A DNA stretch of 39,576 bases, taken from the NCBI GenBank assembly GCA_965658275.1, contig CBFHRN010000014.1, positions 1 through 39,576 of the forward strand, given 5' to 3'. The DNA is from Croceimicrobium sp965658275. Lineage in GTDB: Bacteria > Bacteroidota > Bacteroidia > Flavobacteriales > Schleiferiaceae. The notes under the pieces were generated by a model. That model was not told the origin of the DNA. It did no database searches and saw only the letters and a list, made by a program, of their open reading frames with translations. The position numbers and the translations under genes are program-made. Position 1 is the first letter of the stretch. Each line of letters begins with the position of its first letter. Below are positions 16,931-24,405 of the stretch, piece by piece.

Positions 16931-18760
16931 ATGATACTAAATATGCGTTATGCCCAACAAAGGCTACTCGGCCTATTACTTTTAGTTAGCTTTCTATACC
17001 AAGCCCAGGCCCAAAGCCAGGTATTTCCTCCACATTGGTTTAAAGGTCTGAAGGAAACCAAACTGGAGTTGATAATCTATCAGCCAAAAGGTTTTAAGCA
17101 AGAGCCTCGTCTCGTGAAAGGTGAAGGGGTAGAGGTTCTTAAATCGGAACTGGCTCCTAATTCTAAATACGCTTATCTCTACCTTGATTTAGCCGAGGCT
17201 TCTTCCAATAGCATTGAGTTAGTAGTGGGAACTGAGCGGATTAATTATCAACTAAAGAACCCCAAAGACTATATACCCCAGCCATTAGATCAGAGTGACG
17301 CTTTGTATTTGATTACTCCTGATCGTTTTGCGAATGGTGATAATGAGAATGATGAACTAAAAGGGTTTAATGAAAAGAAACATGGGAGGGAATATCCTTT
17401 TGGTCGCCATGGAGGAGACTTGCAAGGGATTATTGACCACTTGGATTATATTCATGACCTGGGCTTTACGGCTACTTGGTCTTCTCCTTTATTGGAGAAC
17501 AATGAGTTTAAAGAAAGCTATCACGGTTATGCCATTACCGATCATTATCGTATCGACCCTAGGTTTGGTAGTAATGCGCTATACCAAGATTATGTGAATC
17601 GCTCTCACGAAAAGGGGATGAAAGTGATAATGGATGTAGTTTACAATCACGTCGGTTCGCAGCATCTTTTTCATCTAGATCCACCGGATAGTAATTTCTT
17701 CCATTTCAAATGGCGGGATAAACGCAGTAATTTTAGGGCGGTAACCTTAATGGACCCACATGCTTCTAAAGCGGATAAAGAGCGCTTCGAACAAGGGTGG
17801 TTTGATGACCATATGCCAGACCTAAATCAGAAAGATCCGCATGTGGCGCGCTTTTTAATTCAGAATTCCTTGTGGTGGATTTTGGAATACGGTATCGATG
17901 CCTTCCGAATTGACACCTATGCTTACCCAGATCAGAAGTTTATGGCCGAGCTGGCACGTCGCATTAAATTAGAAAGGCCTACTTTCTTCCTATTTGGTGA
18001 GATTTGGGTTCACTTTCCAGAGATTCAATCTTATTTCGCAGGGGGTAACCTTAGTAATCCCAATGAAAGTGGTTTGGATGGTGTGACCGATTTTCAATTC
18101 CGCTATGCGCTTAAGGAAAGTCTAGAACAAGGTACTTCTTGGACCGGTGGAGCAAGTAAATTATATTACCGATTGGCAGCCGATTACCTCTATCAGGACC
18201 CATCTAAATTGGTGACTTTTTTAGATAACCACGATGAACCCCGAGTTTATGGTGAGCTGCACGAAGACTTAAATAAATTGAAAGTAGCCTTGGGGGTTTT
18301 ATATACCATGCGAGGCATTCCTTGTACCTATTATGGAACCGAGATATTAATGAAGGAGACCGAAAACCACGGGGTAATACGTGAAGATTTTCCAGGGGGA
18401 TTTCCAGGTGATAAGGTGAATAAGTTTGAGGACAAAGGTTTGAGTAAGGAGGAAAAGGAAATCCGCAGCTATGTGAGGAATTTATTGCAATGGCGAGCTC
18501 AAAGCGACGCAATCGCGAATGGCGGTTTTCTCCACTTTATTCCAGAAAACGACCTTTACGTTTATTTCCGTAAAAGTGAGATGGAGACCGTTATGGTTGT
18601 TGTGAATACTAATTCCGAGGAAAGTCGCGAGCTCGATTTAAACCGCTTCCGAGAAGTATGGTCTATAATGGATACCGGTTATGATATTTTTACGGGAAAA
18701 CAGGCTCCGATGGATAAACTCATGATGAGTCCTATGTCTATTCGAATCTTTAGTCGCTAG
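16931..18760 (+). CDS. Secreted GH13 enzyme, cyclomaltodextrinase/neopullulanase type
   Basis: A 609-residue alpha-glucan hydrolase with a Sec signal peptide (RLLGLLLLVSFLYQAQAQ) and therefore periplasmic or surface placement; there is no lipobox and no T9SS tail. Residues ~30-115 form an N-terminal beta-domain of the cyclomaltodextrinase-N kind. The TIM barrel follows from DALYLITPDRFANGD. GH13 signatures are complete: region I DVVYNH (235-240), region II GIDAFRID with nucleophile Asp328, region III GEIW with acid/base Glu357, and region IV LDNHD with Asp435. A C-terminal beta domain ends TPMS-like 'MMSPMSIRIFSR'. It probably cleaves maltodextrins or cyclodextrins to maltose. A second in-frame ATG at 16943 also fits the signal peptide. 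Operator site A lies 57-75 bases upstream; no exact TAnnTTTG was found, which could mean activator dependence. Confidence 0.93.
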   Translation: MILNMRYAQQRLLGLLLLVSFLYQAQAQSQVFPPHWFKGLKETKLELIIYQPKGFKQEPRLVKGEGVEVLKSELAPNSKYAYLYLDLAEASSNSIELVVGTERINYQLKNPKDYIPQPLDQSDALYLITPDRFANGDNENDELKGFNEKKHGREYPFGRHGGDLQGIIDHLDYIHDLGFTATWSSPLLENNEFKESYHGYAITDHYRIDPRFGSNALYQDYVNRSHEKGMKVIMDVVYNHVGSQHLFHLDPPDSNFFHFKWRDKRSNFRAVTLMDPHASKADKERFEQGWFDDHMPDLNQKDPHVARFLIQNSLWWILEYGIDAFRIDTYAYPDQKFMAELARRIKLERPTFFLFGEIWVHFPEIQSYFAGGNLSNPNESGLDGVTDFQFRYALKESLEQGTSWTGGASKLYYRLAADYLYQDPSKLVTFLDNHDEPRVYGELHEDLNKLKVALGVLYTMRGIPCTYYGTEILMKETENHGVIREDFPGGFPGDKVNKFEDKGLSKEEKEIRSYVRNLLQWRAQSDAIANGGFLHFIPENDLYVYFRKSEMETVMVVVNTNSEESRELDLNRFREVWSIMDTGYDIFTGKQAPMDKLMMSPMSIRIFSR

Positions 18761-18775
18761 GATTATAGAATAAAG

Positions 18776-18810
18776 AAAAAGGCCACTCTAATCGAGTGGC
18801 CTCTTTTTTT
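18776..18810. terminator. Bidirectional intrinsic terminator between convergent GH13 and permease genes
   Basis: A perfect 9-bp stem AGGCCACTC / GAGTGGCCT with a 5-base loop. A T7 run on the right serves the plus-strand GH13 gene; an A5 run on the left serves the leftward permease operon ending at 18840. Confidence 0.87.
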
Positions 18811-18839
18811 GAACCTATAATGTTCTTTAGTAGGCGGTT

Positions 18840-20594
18840 CTAATTTTCAATGAGTTTAGCTTCTCCAAATAGAGGCTCTTGAATTCTTAAAGTTAATAAA
18901 GCTGCCAATAAGAAGAGTATGCCACCAAAGGCTAAGTAATATATGGCATAATCGTTAAAAAAGGCATGCACGATGGGTCCGCCAATTAGGGCATTAATGA
19001 TCTGTGGAATTACAATGAAGAAATTAAATATACCCATGTAAACCCCCATTTTAGCCAAGGGAAGCTTATCGATAAGGAGGGCATAGGGCATTGTTAAAAT
19101 ACTGGCCCAGGCCATTCCAACTCCAATCATAGAAAAAAGCATATGCTCGGGAGTATGTAAAAAAACCAAAGAAATGAGCCCGATTCCACCCGCCGTAAGC
19201 GATAGAATGTGAACAAATTTTCTACTGGTGATTTTAGCGATGTAGGAGAGTAAAAAGGCGAAAACAGTGGCAATGGCATTGTAAGTTCCAAATAGTACGC
19301 CCGTCCAATCTCCTCCTTTTGCATGTTGGGAATCGATGAATTTAAAAACGTAGGCAGCACGAACACTTTGTTCAAATTGGAAATTCCGATTGGAGAGTAA
19401 GTATTCTAAAACTCCTTCATTTTGCCATACATAACCTGATTGATTTTCAGCCGCTGATTTAAAATCGCCTGGATTATCCAAAATGGCATTTCTTGCAATA
19501 GCATCAAGGGACTCATTGTCCATAAAAGTGTTATTCGCAAGTTTGGCAGCCTGACTCGAATTCACAAAATACATACCCTCACGCGCTTCACGGTTTTGAA
19601 AGTTTTCAATCATTTTGAGATGATCTTCGCGTGCATGGGTTTCGGAAGGTTGGGGCTGACTCATTAAGGTTTCCAAGGCAAATTGGTAGGTGGCTTCGTC
19701 TACTTCTACCTGATAAGCGTTTTGAGATATCCCTATCGTGGTGAAAACCCACATGGAAAAGAGCGCAAACCAGGAAAAGAACTGAACTAAACCCAATCGC
19801 TTCATCCGTTTGGGCATAGCGAAGGCATCTTTAAAAATCTCACTTATCGCAGAACCTTTGGTCTCCTCTTTCTGATCCTCTTCAATGCCCTGGTAAGCTG
19901 TAAATTGCTCGGGAGGGTATTCCTTTACCGTGGCGATGGTGTAAAGAATGGTGGCCATTAAAATAATGGCGCCCACATAAAAAGACCAAACCACATTAGG
20001 GGTTACTGAGCCTTGAGGGGCTACATTCGCAACTCCGAACCAATTGTGTAAAATCCAAGGTAAAAAGGACCCTAAAATAGCACCGAAACCTATCAATATG
20101 GTTTGAACACTAAAACCAAGGGTGCCCTGACTCTTTGGAAGCATATCTCCAACTAGTGCTCGGAAGGGCTCCATCGAAATATTGAAGGATACATCCATTA
20201 AGGCCAAGAAGCCAATTCCGATCCAAAGAATTGCTGAAATACCAATAAAATCAGCGGCCGCCATGTTTTCCCCGGCCACAATATTCGCATTAGGCAGAAA
20301 GATTAGTCCCAGAGATGCAAGGATAGCCCCAATTAGAAAATAAGGCTTTCGTCGACCTAGCTTTCCCCAGGTATTATCACCCATATGGCCAATTATGGGC
20401 TGCACTATAAGACCGGTTAAAGGAGCCACAATCCAAAACCAACTTAACTCATGTACATCGGCTCCATAATTACTAAGTATCCTACTGGCATTTCCATTTT
20501 GTAGGCCAAAGCCCATTTGGATGCCCAAGAAGCCCATACTTAGGTTAATTATCGAACCTAAACCGAGCTTTGGTTTTTCGACTGCTTTTCCCAT
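18840..20594 (-). CDS. MFS sugar permease (GPH/SLC45-like), probable maltose/maltodextrin importer, with a large periplasmic insert
   Basis: A 584-residue inner-membrane transporter with about 12 helices. The N-terminal LSMGFLGIQMGFGLQNGNASRIL, the G-x-x-x-D-x(4)-GRR loop (MGDNTWGKLGRRKPYF, ~71-86) and FNISMEPFRALVGDMLP (~137-153) are typical of the sugar:cation symporters related to SLC45 and bacterial sucrose/maltose carriers. A charged cytoplasmic loop (~223-265) separates the two halves. Between TM7 (ending ~289) and TM8 (starting ~430) lies a hydrophilic stretch of about 140 residues, predicted periplasmic, far longer than a normal loop. The gene is last in an operon, 5 bases after the GH13 lipoprotein gene, so import of the GH13 products is the natural role. 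The exact substrate is inferred from context. Confidence 0.88.
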   Translation of the reverse strand: MGKAVEKPKLGLGSIINLSMGFLGIQMGFGLQNGNASRILSNYGADVHELSWFWIVAPLTGLIVQPIIGHMGDNTWGKLGRRKPYFLIGAILASLGLIFLPNANIVAGENMAAADFIGISAILWIGIGFLALMDVSFNISMEPFRALVGDMLPKSQGTLGFSVQTILIGFGAILGSFLPWILHNWFGVANVAPQGSVTPNVVWSFYVGAIILMATILYTIATVKEYPPEQFTAYQGIEEDQKEETKGSAISEIFKDAFAMPKRMKRLGLVQFFSWFALFSMWVFTTIGISQNAYQVEVDEATYQFALETLMSQPQPSETHAREDHLKMIENFQNREAREGMYFVNSSQAAKLANNTFMDNESLDAIARNAILDNPGDFKSAAENQSGYVWQNEGVLEYLLSNRNFQFEQSVRAAYVFKFIDSQHAKGGDWTGVLFGTYNAIATVFAFLLSYIAKITSRKFVHILSLTAGGIGLISLVFLHTPEHMLFSMIGVGMAWASILTMPYALLIDKLPLAKMGVYMGIFNFFIVIPQIINALIGGPIVHAFFNDYAIYYLAFGGILFLLAALLTLRIQEPLFGEAKLIEN

Positions 20595-20599
20595 AAGCG

Positions 20600-21952
20600 C
20601 TATTTAGTGCTGATAATTAAATGTCCGTGTGCTGGGATGATTTGACTGCCACTACCATCGTATTCTTTACCCTCGGTATAGGAAGGGTTTACGCTCACAT
20701 CTTTATCTCCCATATTTACGTAAACCAATAGCTCGTTGTCTCCTTTTATCCTGCGGAAGGCATGGGCATTTTCATCCCCAGTTTCCATGGGTTCAAATCC
20801 GGCTTGCTTAGTTCCATTGGTTAAGCAAGGATGATTCGCTTTTAAGGTTAACATGCTTTTGTAAAAGTCTTGTAGGCTCAAATCGTTCCATTTGATGGTG
20901 TCTTTTTCAAAGAATGCTAGTCGATGATTTAAGCCAGCTTCTTGTCCGCCGTAAATTAAAGGCATGGATTTAGGGAGGGTGGTACATAGAACAAAGTAGT
21001 TCTTGCCATTAGCGCCCATGCGCTCAGCAACCGTGCCGTTCCATGAGTTTTCATCATGGTTGGTAGTAAAGAACATACGCATCGCGTGATCGGGGTACTT
21101 TTCTTCCGACTCGCGGATGTACGTAACCATATCCCAGAACTTTCTCTCCCCTTTTTCCATACCATTCATGATATGATGGGGTTCCCAGCCGTAAGTCATG
21201 TCAAAGGCCTTTGCATGGAACTCACCCCCTTCGGCCTCTGCTAGCATAAATACGGGTTTAATAGAGTCGAGGTATTCGCGGGTTTTGTCCCAAAAATCCA
21301 TGGGTACCATCATGGCTACATCGCAACGGAAGCCATCGATATTCGCTTCTTTTAACCAGAAAGCCATCGCTTCTCGCATCGCCTCCCGCATGTCCATATT
21401 GTCGTAATTAAGATCGGCTACATCACTCCAGTCTTCGACCGGAGCAATGATTTCTCCTTCTTCGTTACGGTTGTACCAATCGGGGTGTTCCGAAGCCCAA
21501 TGATGGTCAAAGGCCGTATGATTAGCTACCCAATCAAGAATCACCTTCATGCCTCTTTCATGAGCCATATCTACCATCGTTTTGAAATCCTCGAGAGTTC
21601 CAAAATTTGGATTAACAGCAGTATAATCACTAATGGAATAATAGCTGCCCAAACTTCCTTTGCGATTTTTCTCACCAATAGGCTGTATAGGCATGATCCA
21701 TAGAATTTTTACACCCATTTCCTGAAGGCGATCTAAATGCGCACTAAAGGCGTTAATGGTTCCTTCGGGGGTGTATTGGCGAATATTTACTTCGTAGATA
21801 TTTGCTCCTTTTAGCCAATCTTGAGGCTCTGTCTTTGTAATTTCAGTTTTAGTGCTGTCGGGGTTTGTTTCTTTGGCGTCGGCTGTGCTTCCTTGGTTTT
21901 GGCAGGCAAGGGCTAAGCTCGATGCAAGTAAAATGTTGCTAATCTTCTTCAT
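20600..21952 (-). CDS. GH13 alpha-amylase family lipoprotein
   Basis: A 450-residue glucan hydrolase anchored by a lipid: MKKISNILLASSLALAC is a lipoprotein signal with lipobox LALAC, giving Cys17 as the modified residue. A short low-complexity linker rich in T/K/E follows before the barrel starts at ~48 (LKGANIYEVNIRQYTPEG). GH13 catalytic regions are present: DWVANH (140-145), IDGFRCD with nucleophile Asp211, MLAEAE with Glu239 as acid/base, and TTNHD with Asp300. The protein is compact, without CBM48 or another extra N-terminal domain. Whether it faces the periplasm or the surface is open. The ATG at 21952 is preferred to a TTG at 21961. It lies 9 bases after the CBM48-GH13 gene and 5 before the permease: a tight operon. 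Confidence 0.93.
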   Translation of the reverse strand: MKKISNILLASSLALACQNQGSTADAKETNPDSTKTEITKTEPQDWLKGANIYEVNIRQYTPEGTINAFSAHLDRLQEMGVKILWIMPIQPIGEKNRKGSLGSYYSISDYTAVNPNFGTLEDFKTMVDMAHERGMKVILDWVANHTAFDHHWASEHPDWYNRNEEGEIIAPVEDWSDVADLNYDNMDMREAMREAMAFWLKEANIDGFRCDVAMMVPMDFWDKTREYLDSIKPVFMLAEAEGGEFHAKAFDMTYGWEPHHIMNGMEKGERKFWDMVTYIRESEEKYPDHAMRMFFTTNHDENSWNGTVAERMGANGKNYFVLCTTLPKSMPLIYGGQEAGLNHRLAFFEKDTIKWNDLSLQDFYKSMLTLKANHPCLTNGTKQAGFEPMETGDENAHAFRRIKGDNELLVYVNMGDKDVSVNPSYTEGKEYDGSGSQIIPAHGHLIISTK

Positions 21953-21961
21953 GATGTTCAA

Positions 21962-24286
21962 TTAGTAGTTGGCTAGTATTTGGTAGGATAGGGGTTTGAT
22001 TGGCGCAGGTCCCGTACGCTCCAGATTGTCTTGGACCTGACCATTTCTAACTTTATTTAAAACTCGGGTAAATTCAGAGGTAAATTCAGCCTTTACCTCT
22101 TGGTTTTCATTGGATAGGTTAAAAATGGTGAGAACGGATTGGTTAAAGTAATCACGACGAATGTAGAGTAAGGGGCCTTCTACAAATACCTGCGTGCTGC
22201 CATAAAGGAGTGCAAGGTGATTTTGACGCAATTCATTCAATTCTTTAACCTGATTAAAAAGCAGTTGCTCTTTTTCATCCCAATTCTCGAAATACATCAT
22301 GCGACGGTTATCCGGATCATTCGCTCCCGGTAATCCAATTTCGTCGCCATAGTATATACATGGAATGCCAGGTACGCTGTAGTTAAAGGCATGTAGAAGG
22401 GCAAGTCGTTTATAACCTTGCGCATTGCCTTTCGGTATCACTCGCTCCCAGCCCGCCAGTTTAGCATCTTCCTCAAATGAGACATCTCCACTAGCGTAAG
22501 AAATAAAGCGACCACGGTCTTGATTGCCCGAAATATTCCCCATTAAATGATGATAGCCATAAGTGGCTAAGCCCGCTTCCAGGGTGGTTTTTAAATAATC
22601 GATGCTTTCACTCTTTGCAAAGGTGTTTACCGCGGCATCGTAGAGATTAAAGTCGAACTGGGCATCTAGCATGCCGGTTGAAATATAACTGTTTATTAAG
22701 CCGGGGCTCCCATAGGTTTCACCTATTTGGTAAACGGGGCCTTTATTTAATTTGCGGATGCGGTATGTGAGCGTTCGCCAATACAGTTCATCGATGTGCT
22801 TGGTGGCATCATGGCGGAAGCCGTCTAAGTCGTAGTTTTCGAGCCAATACAGCGCCGAGTCTACCATAGGATCCACAACTTCCCATCGACGTAGGTCTAA
22901 GGTGGGTAAATGATCATCGAACCAAGTGGTTAATCGGTACTCATCCCATTTTTCGGTGTTTTTGGTGCCATCGGGCAGATACAAATTGGTGGCCCAGTCT
23001 TGATTCTCTTGATAAATGGGGTGCTGAATATGCACATGATTAGCGACATAATCCAACACAACATTCATGTCTTGCTGATGTGCATCAGCGATCAGACCTT
23101 CAAAAGTGCTTTTGTTCCCAAAACGATAATCAATGCGCGTATTACTAATCGGCCAGTAGCCATGATATCCTGAAAATTTAGATTTCACCGAACCTTTATC
23201 CCAGTAGCCCCAGGCATCTGTTGGGTTCTGACTGATCGGAGATACCCAAACGGTATTAACTCCCAGATTTTTAAAATAGCCCTTTTTTAATTGCTGCTGA
23301 ATTCCTTTTAGGTCACCGCCTTGATAATTAGCCTGGGGCATGATCGTAGTGTCCATGACCATTTCATCATTGGACGTGTCGCCATTTGCAAATCGATCTA
23401 CCATGATAAAATACATCTGTGCAGCATGCCAGTCTTGACGCTTAACTTGATTGGCATCCGATAAGGGGCGTCCGTATTGTAGGGGAATTAACTGGTCTTT
23501 TCCTTTATTTTCGCCGAGATAAGAATAGATCCTCAAATAAGATCGCTCTGCTTCTTTAGCTGCTTCAGGAATACGAATAATACAAACCGGAGGATAATTC
23601 TTTTTGCACAGGACTTCAATACTTTGATTGTTCCACAAGGCAATCAACTTTGCGGCAGGTTCACCCTGTTGAACGGCAATCCGTCCATCTTCATAGGAAA
23701 GGGAATAATTTGCAGGTTTTAGGTCATCACCTGGAACTTCCAAGACATTATTGAAGCTTCCTAGTCCATTGGACACCGTCTGCTCTACTTTGGGGTCTAA
23801 AACTTCCTCACCATTTACAAAGAGCTTGTATTGGTAGGTGCCAGGTTCTAACAAAAGCGTTTTTCGGTAGGTTTTTTTTCGGTAAACCATGGGCTTTGAC
23901 TCACGGTTCCAGTTGTTAAAAGTTCCGATTAAGCGAACATCACGGTTTCTTCCTATGTCATCACGGTCGTAAACAAAGTCGACTGCTTTTGCTGCGGACT
24001 TAATAAGAATTAAATCCTCATCACCGTCCGGTGAATAAACTCTTAGAGTGCTTACTTTTTCACGTGGACTTCCCACCAAGAGTAATTCCTTTTGGTCTTC
24101 GCTAATGTTGCTCAGTCCAGCCGGTAATTCAACTTTGGAGATGCTTTTAGAGCCAAGATAATCACGGAGAATAATGGTCGTGCTATCTACTTTGAGATAA
24201 ATCGGAGTGTTGAGTCCACCGAGTGCTATTTGCCCGGAAACACTAAGGCTCACAAGCAAGCTGAAAAGAAAAATAAGCTTACGCAT
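21962..24286 (-). CDS. Secreted CBM48-GH13 enzyme (SusA/neopullulanase-like)
   Basis: A 774-residue enzyme with a Sec signal peptide (MRKLIFLFSLLVSLSVSGQ). Residues ~25-105 are a first beta domain, ~110-185 a CBM48-like module (RDVRLIGTFNNWN ... LEPGTYQYKLFVNGEEVLDP), and ~190-280 another beta domain. The GH13 barrel starts WHAAQMYFIMVDRFANGD. Region I is DYVANH (412-417), region II LDGFRHD with nucleophile Asp493, region III IGETYG with Glu523, and region IV SGNQD with Asp590. Region IV has Gln where most GH13 enzymes have His (NHD), a variant that may alter substrate stabilisation at subsite -1. The C-terminal beta domain ends KPLSYQILANY. It leads an operon with a GH13 lipoprotein and a permease, driven from the promoter at 24303-24310 with operator site B. 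Confidence 0.93.
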   Translation of the reverse strand: MRKLIFLFSLLVSLSVSGQIALGGLNTPIYLKVDSTTIILRDYLGSKSISKVELPAGLSNISEDQKELLLVGSPREKVSTLRVYSPDGDEDLILIKSAAKAVDFVYDRDDIGRNRDVRLIGTFNNWNRESKPMVYRKKTYRKTLLLEPGTYQYKLFVNGEEVLDPKVEQTVSNGLGSFNNVLEVPGDDLKPANYSLSYEDGRIAVQQGEPAAKLIALWNNQSIEVLCKKNYPPVCIIRIPEAAKEAERSYLRIYSYLGENKGKDQLIPLQYGRPLSDANQVKRQDWHAAQMYFIMVDRFANGDTSNDEMVMDTTIMPQANYQGGDLKGIQQQLKKGYFKNLGVNTVWVSPISQNPTDAWGYWDKGSVKSKFSGYHGYWPISNTRIDYRFGNKSTFEGLIADAHQQDMNVVLDYVANHVHIQHPIYQENQDWATNLYLPDGTKNTEKWDEYRLTTWFDDHLPTLDLRRWEVVDPMVDSALYWLENYDLDGFRHDATKHIDELYWRTLTYRIRKLNKGPVYQIGETYGSPGLINSYISTGMLDAQFDFNLYDAAVNTFAKSESIDYLKTTLEAGLATYGYHHLMGNISGNQDRGRFISYASGDVSFEEDAKLAGWERVIPKGNAQGYKRLALLHAFNYSVPGIPCIYYGDEIGLPGANDPDNRRMMYFENWDEKEQLLFNQVKELNELRQNHLALLYGSTQVFVEGPLLYIRRDYFNQSVLTIFNLSNENQEVKAEFTSEFTRVLNKVRNGQVQDNLERTGPAPIKPLSYQILANY

Positions 24287-24302
24287 GGTTACATTTGGTT
24301 AA

Positions 24303-24310
24303 CAAATATA
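24303..24310 (-). promoter_or_regulatory. -7 element of the GH13-GH13-permease operon (TATATTTG on the minus strand)
   Basis: An exact TAnnTTTG match 16 bases upstream of the ATG at 24286. No -33 TTTG is visible at the expected spacing; operator site B occupies that space instead. Directly downstream is TTAACCAAAT, also found right after the susC -7 box. Confidence 0.6.
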
Positions 24311-24315
24311 ATGAT

Positions 24316-24334
24316 AAGTGTAAAAATTACACCT
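24316..24334. promoter_or_regulatory. Operator site B: palindrome AAGTGTAAAAATTACACCT
   Basis: A 19-bp palindrome with perfect GTGTA-N5-TACAC core, ending 5 bases upstream of the -7 box of the leftward GH13 operon. See site C (30263) for the suspected regulator. Confidence 0.75.
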
Positions 24335-24356
24335 ATACTACAGATGGATTCAATAT

Positions 24357-24384
24357 AAAAAAACCCCGGTGTATTACCGAGGTT
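24357..24384 (-). terminator. Intrinsic terminator of the pfkA-to-GH65 operon
   Basis: On the minus strand ACCTCGGT / ACCGGGGT form a stem with one G-T wobble and a 5-base loop, followed by a run of seven T (plus-strand A run 24357-24363). It lies 22 bases beyond the GH65 stop and upstream of the next operon's promoter. Confidence 0.8.
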
Positions 24385-24405
24385 TTCGAAATGCTTTGTT
24401 TTGCC

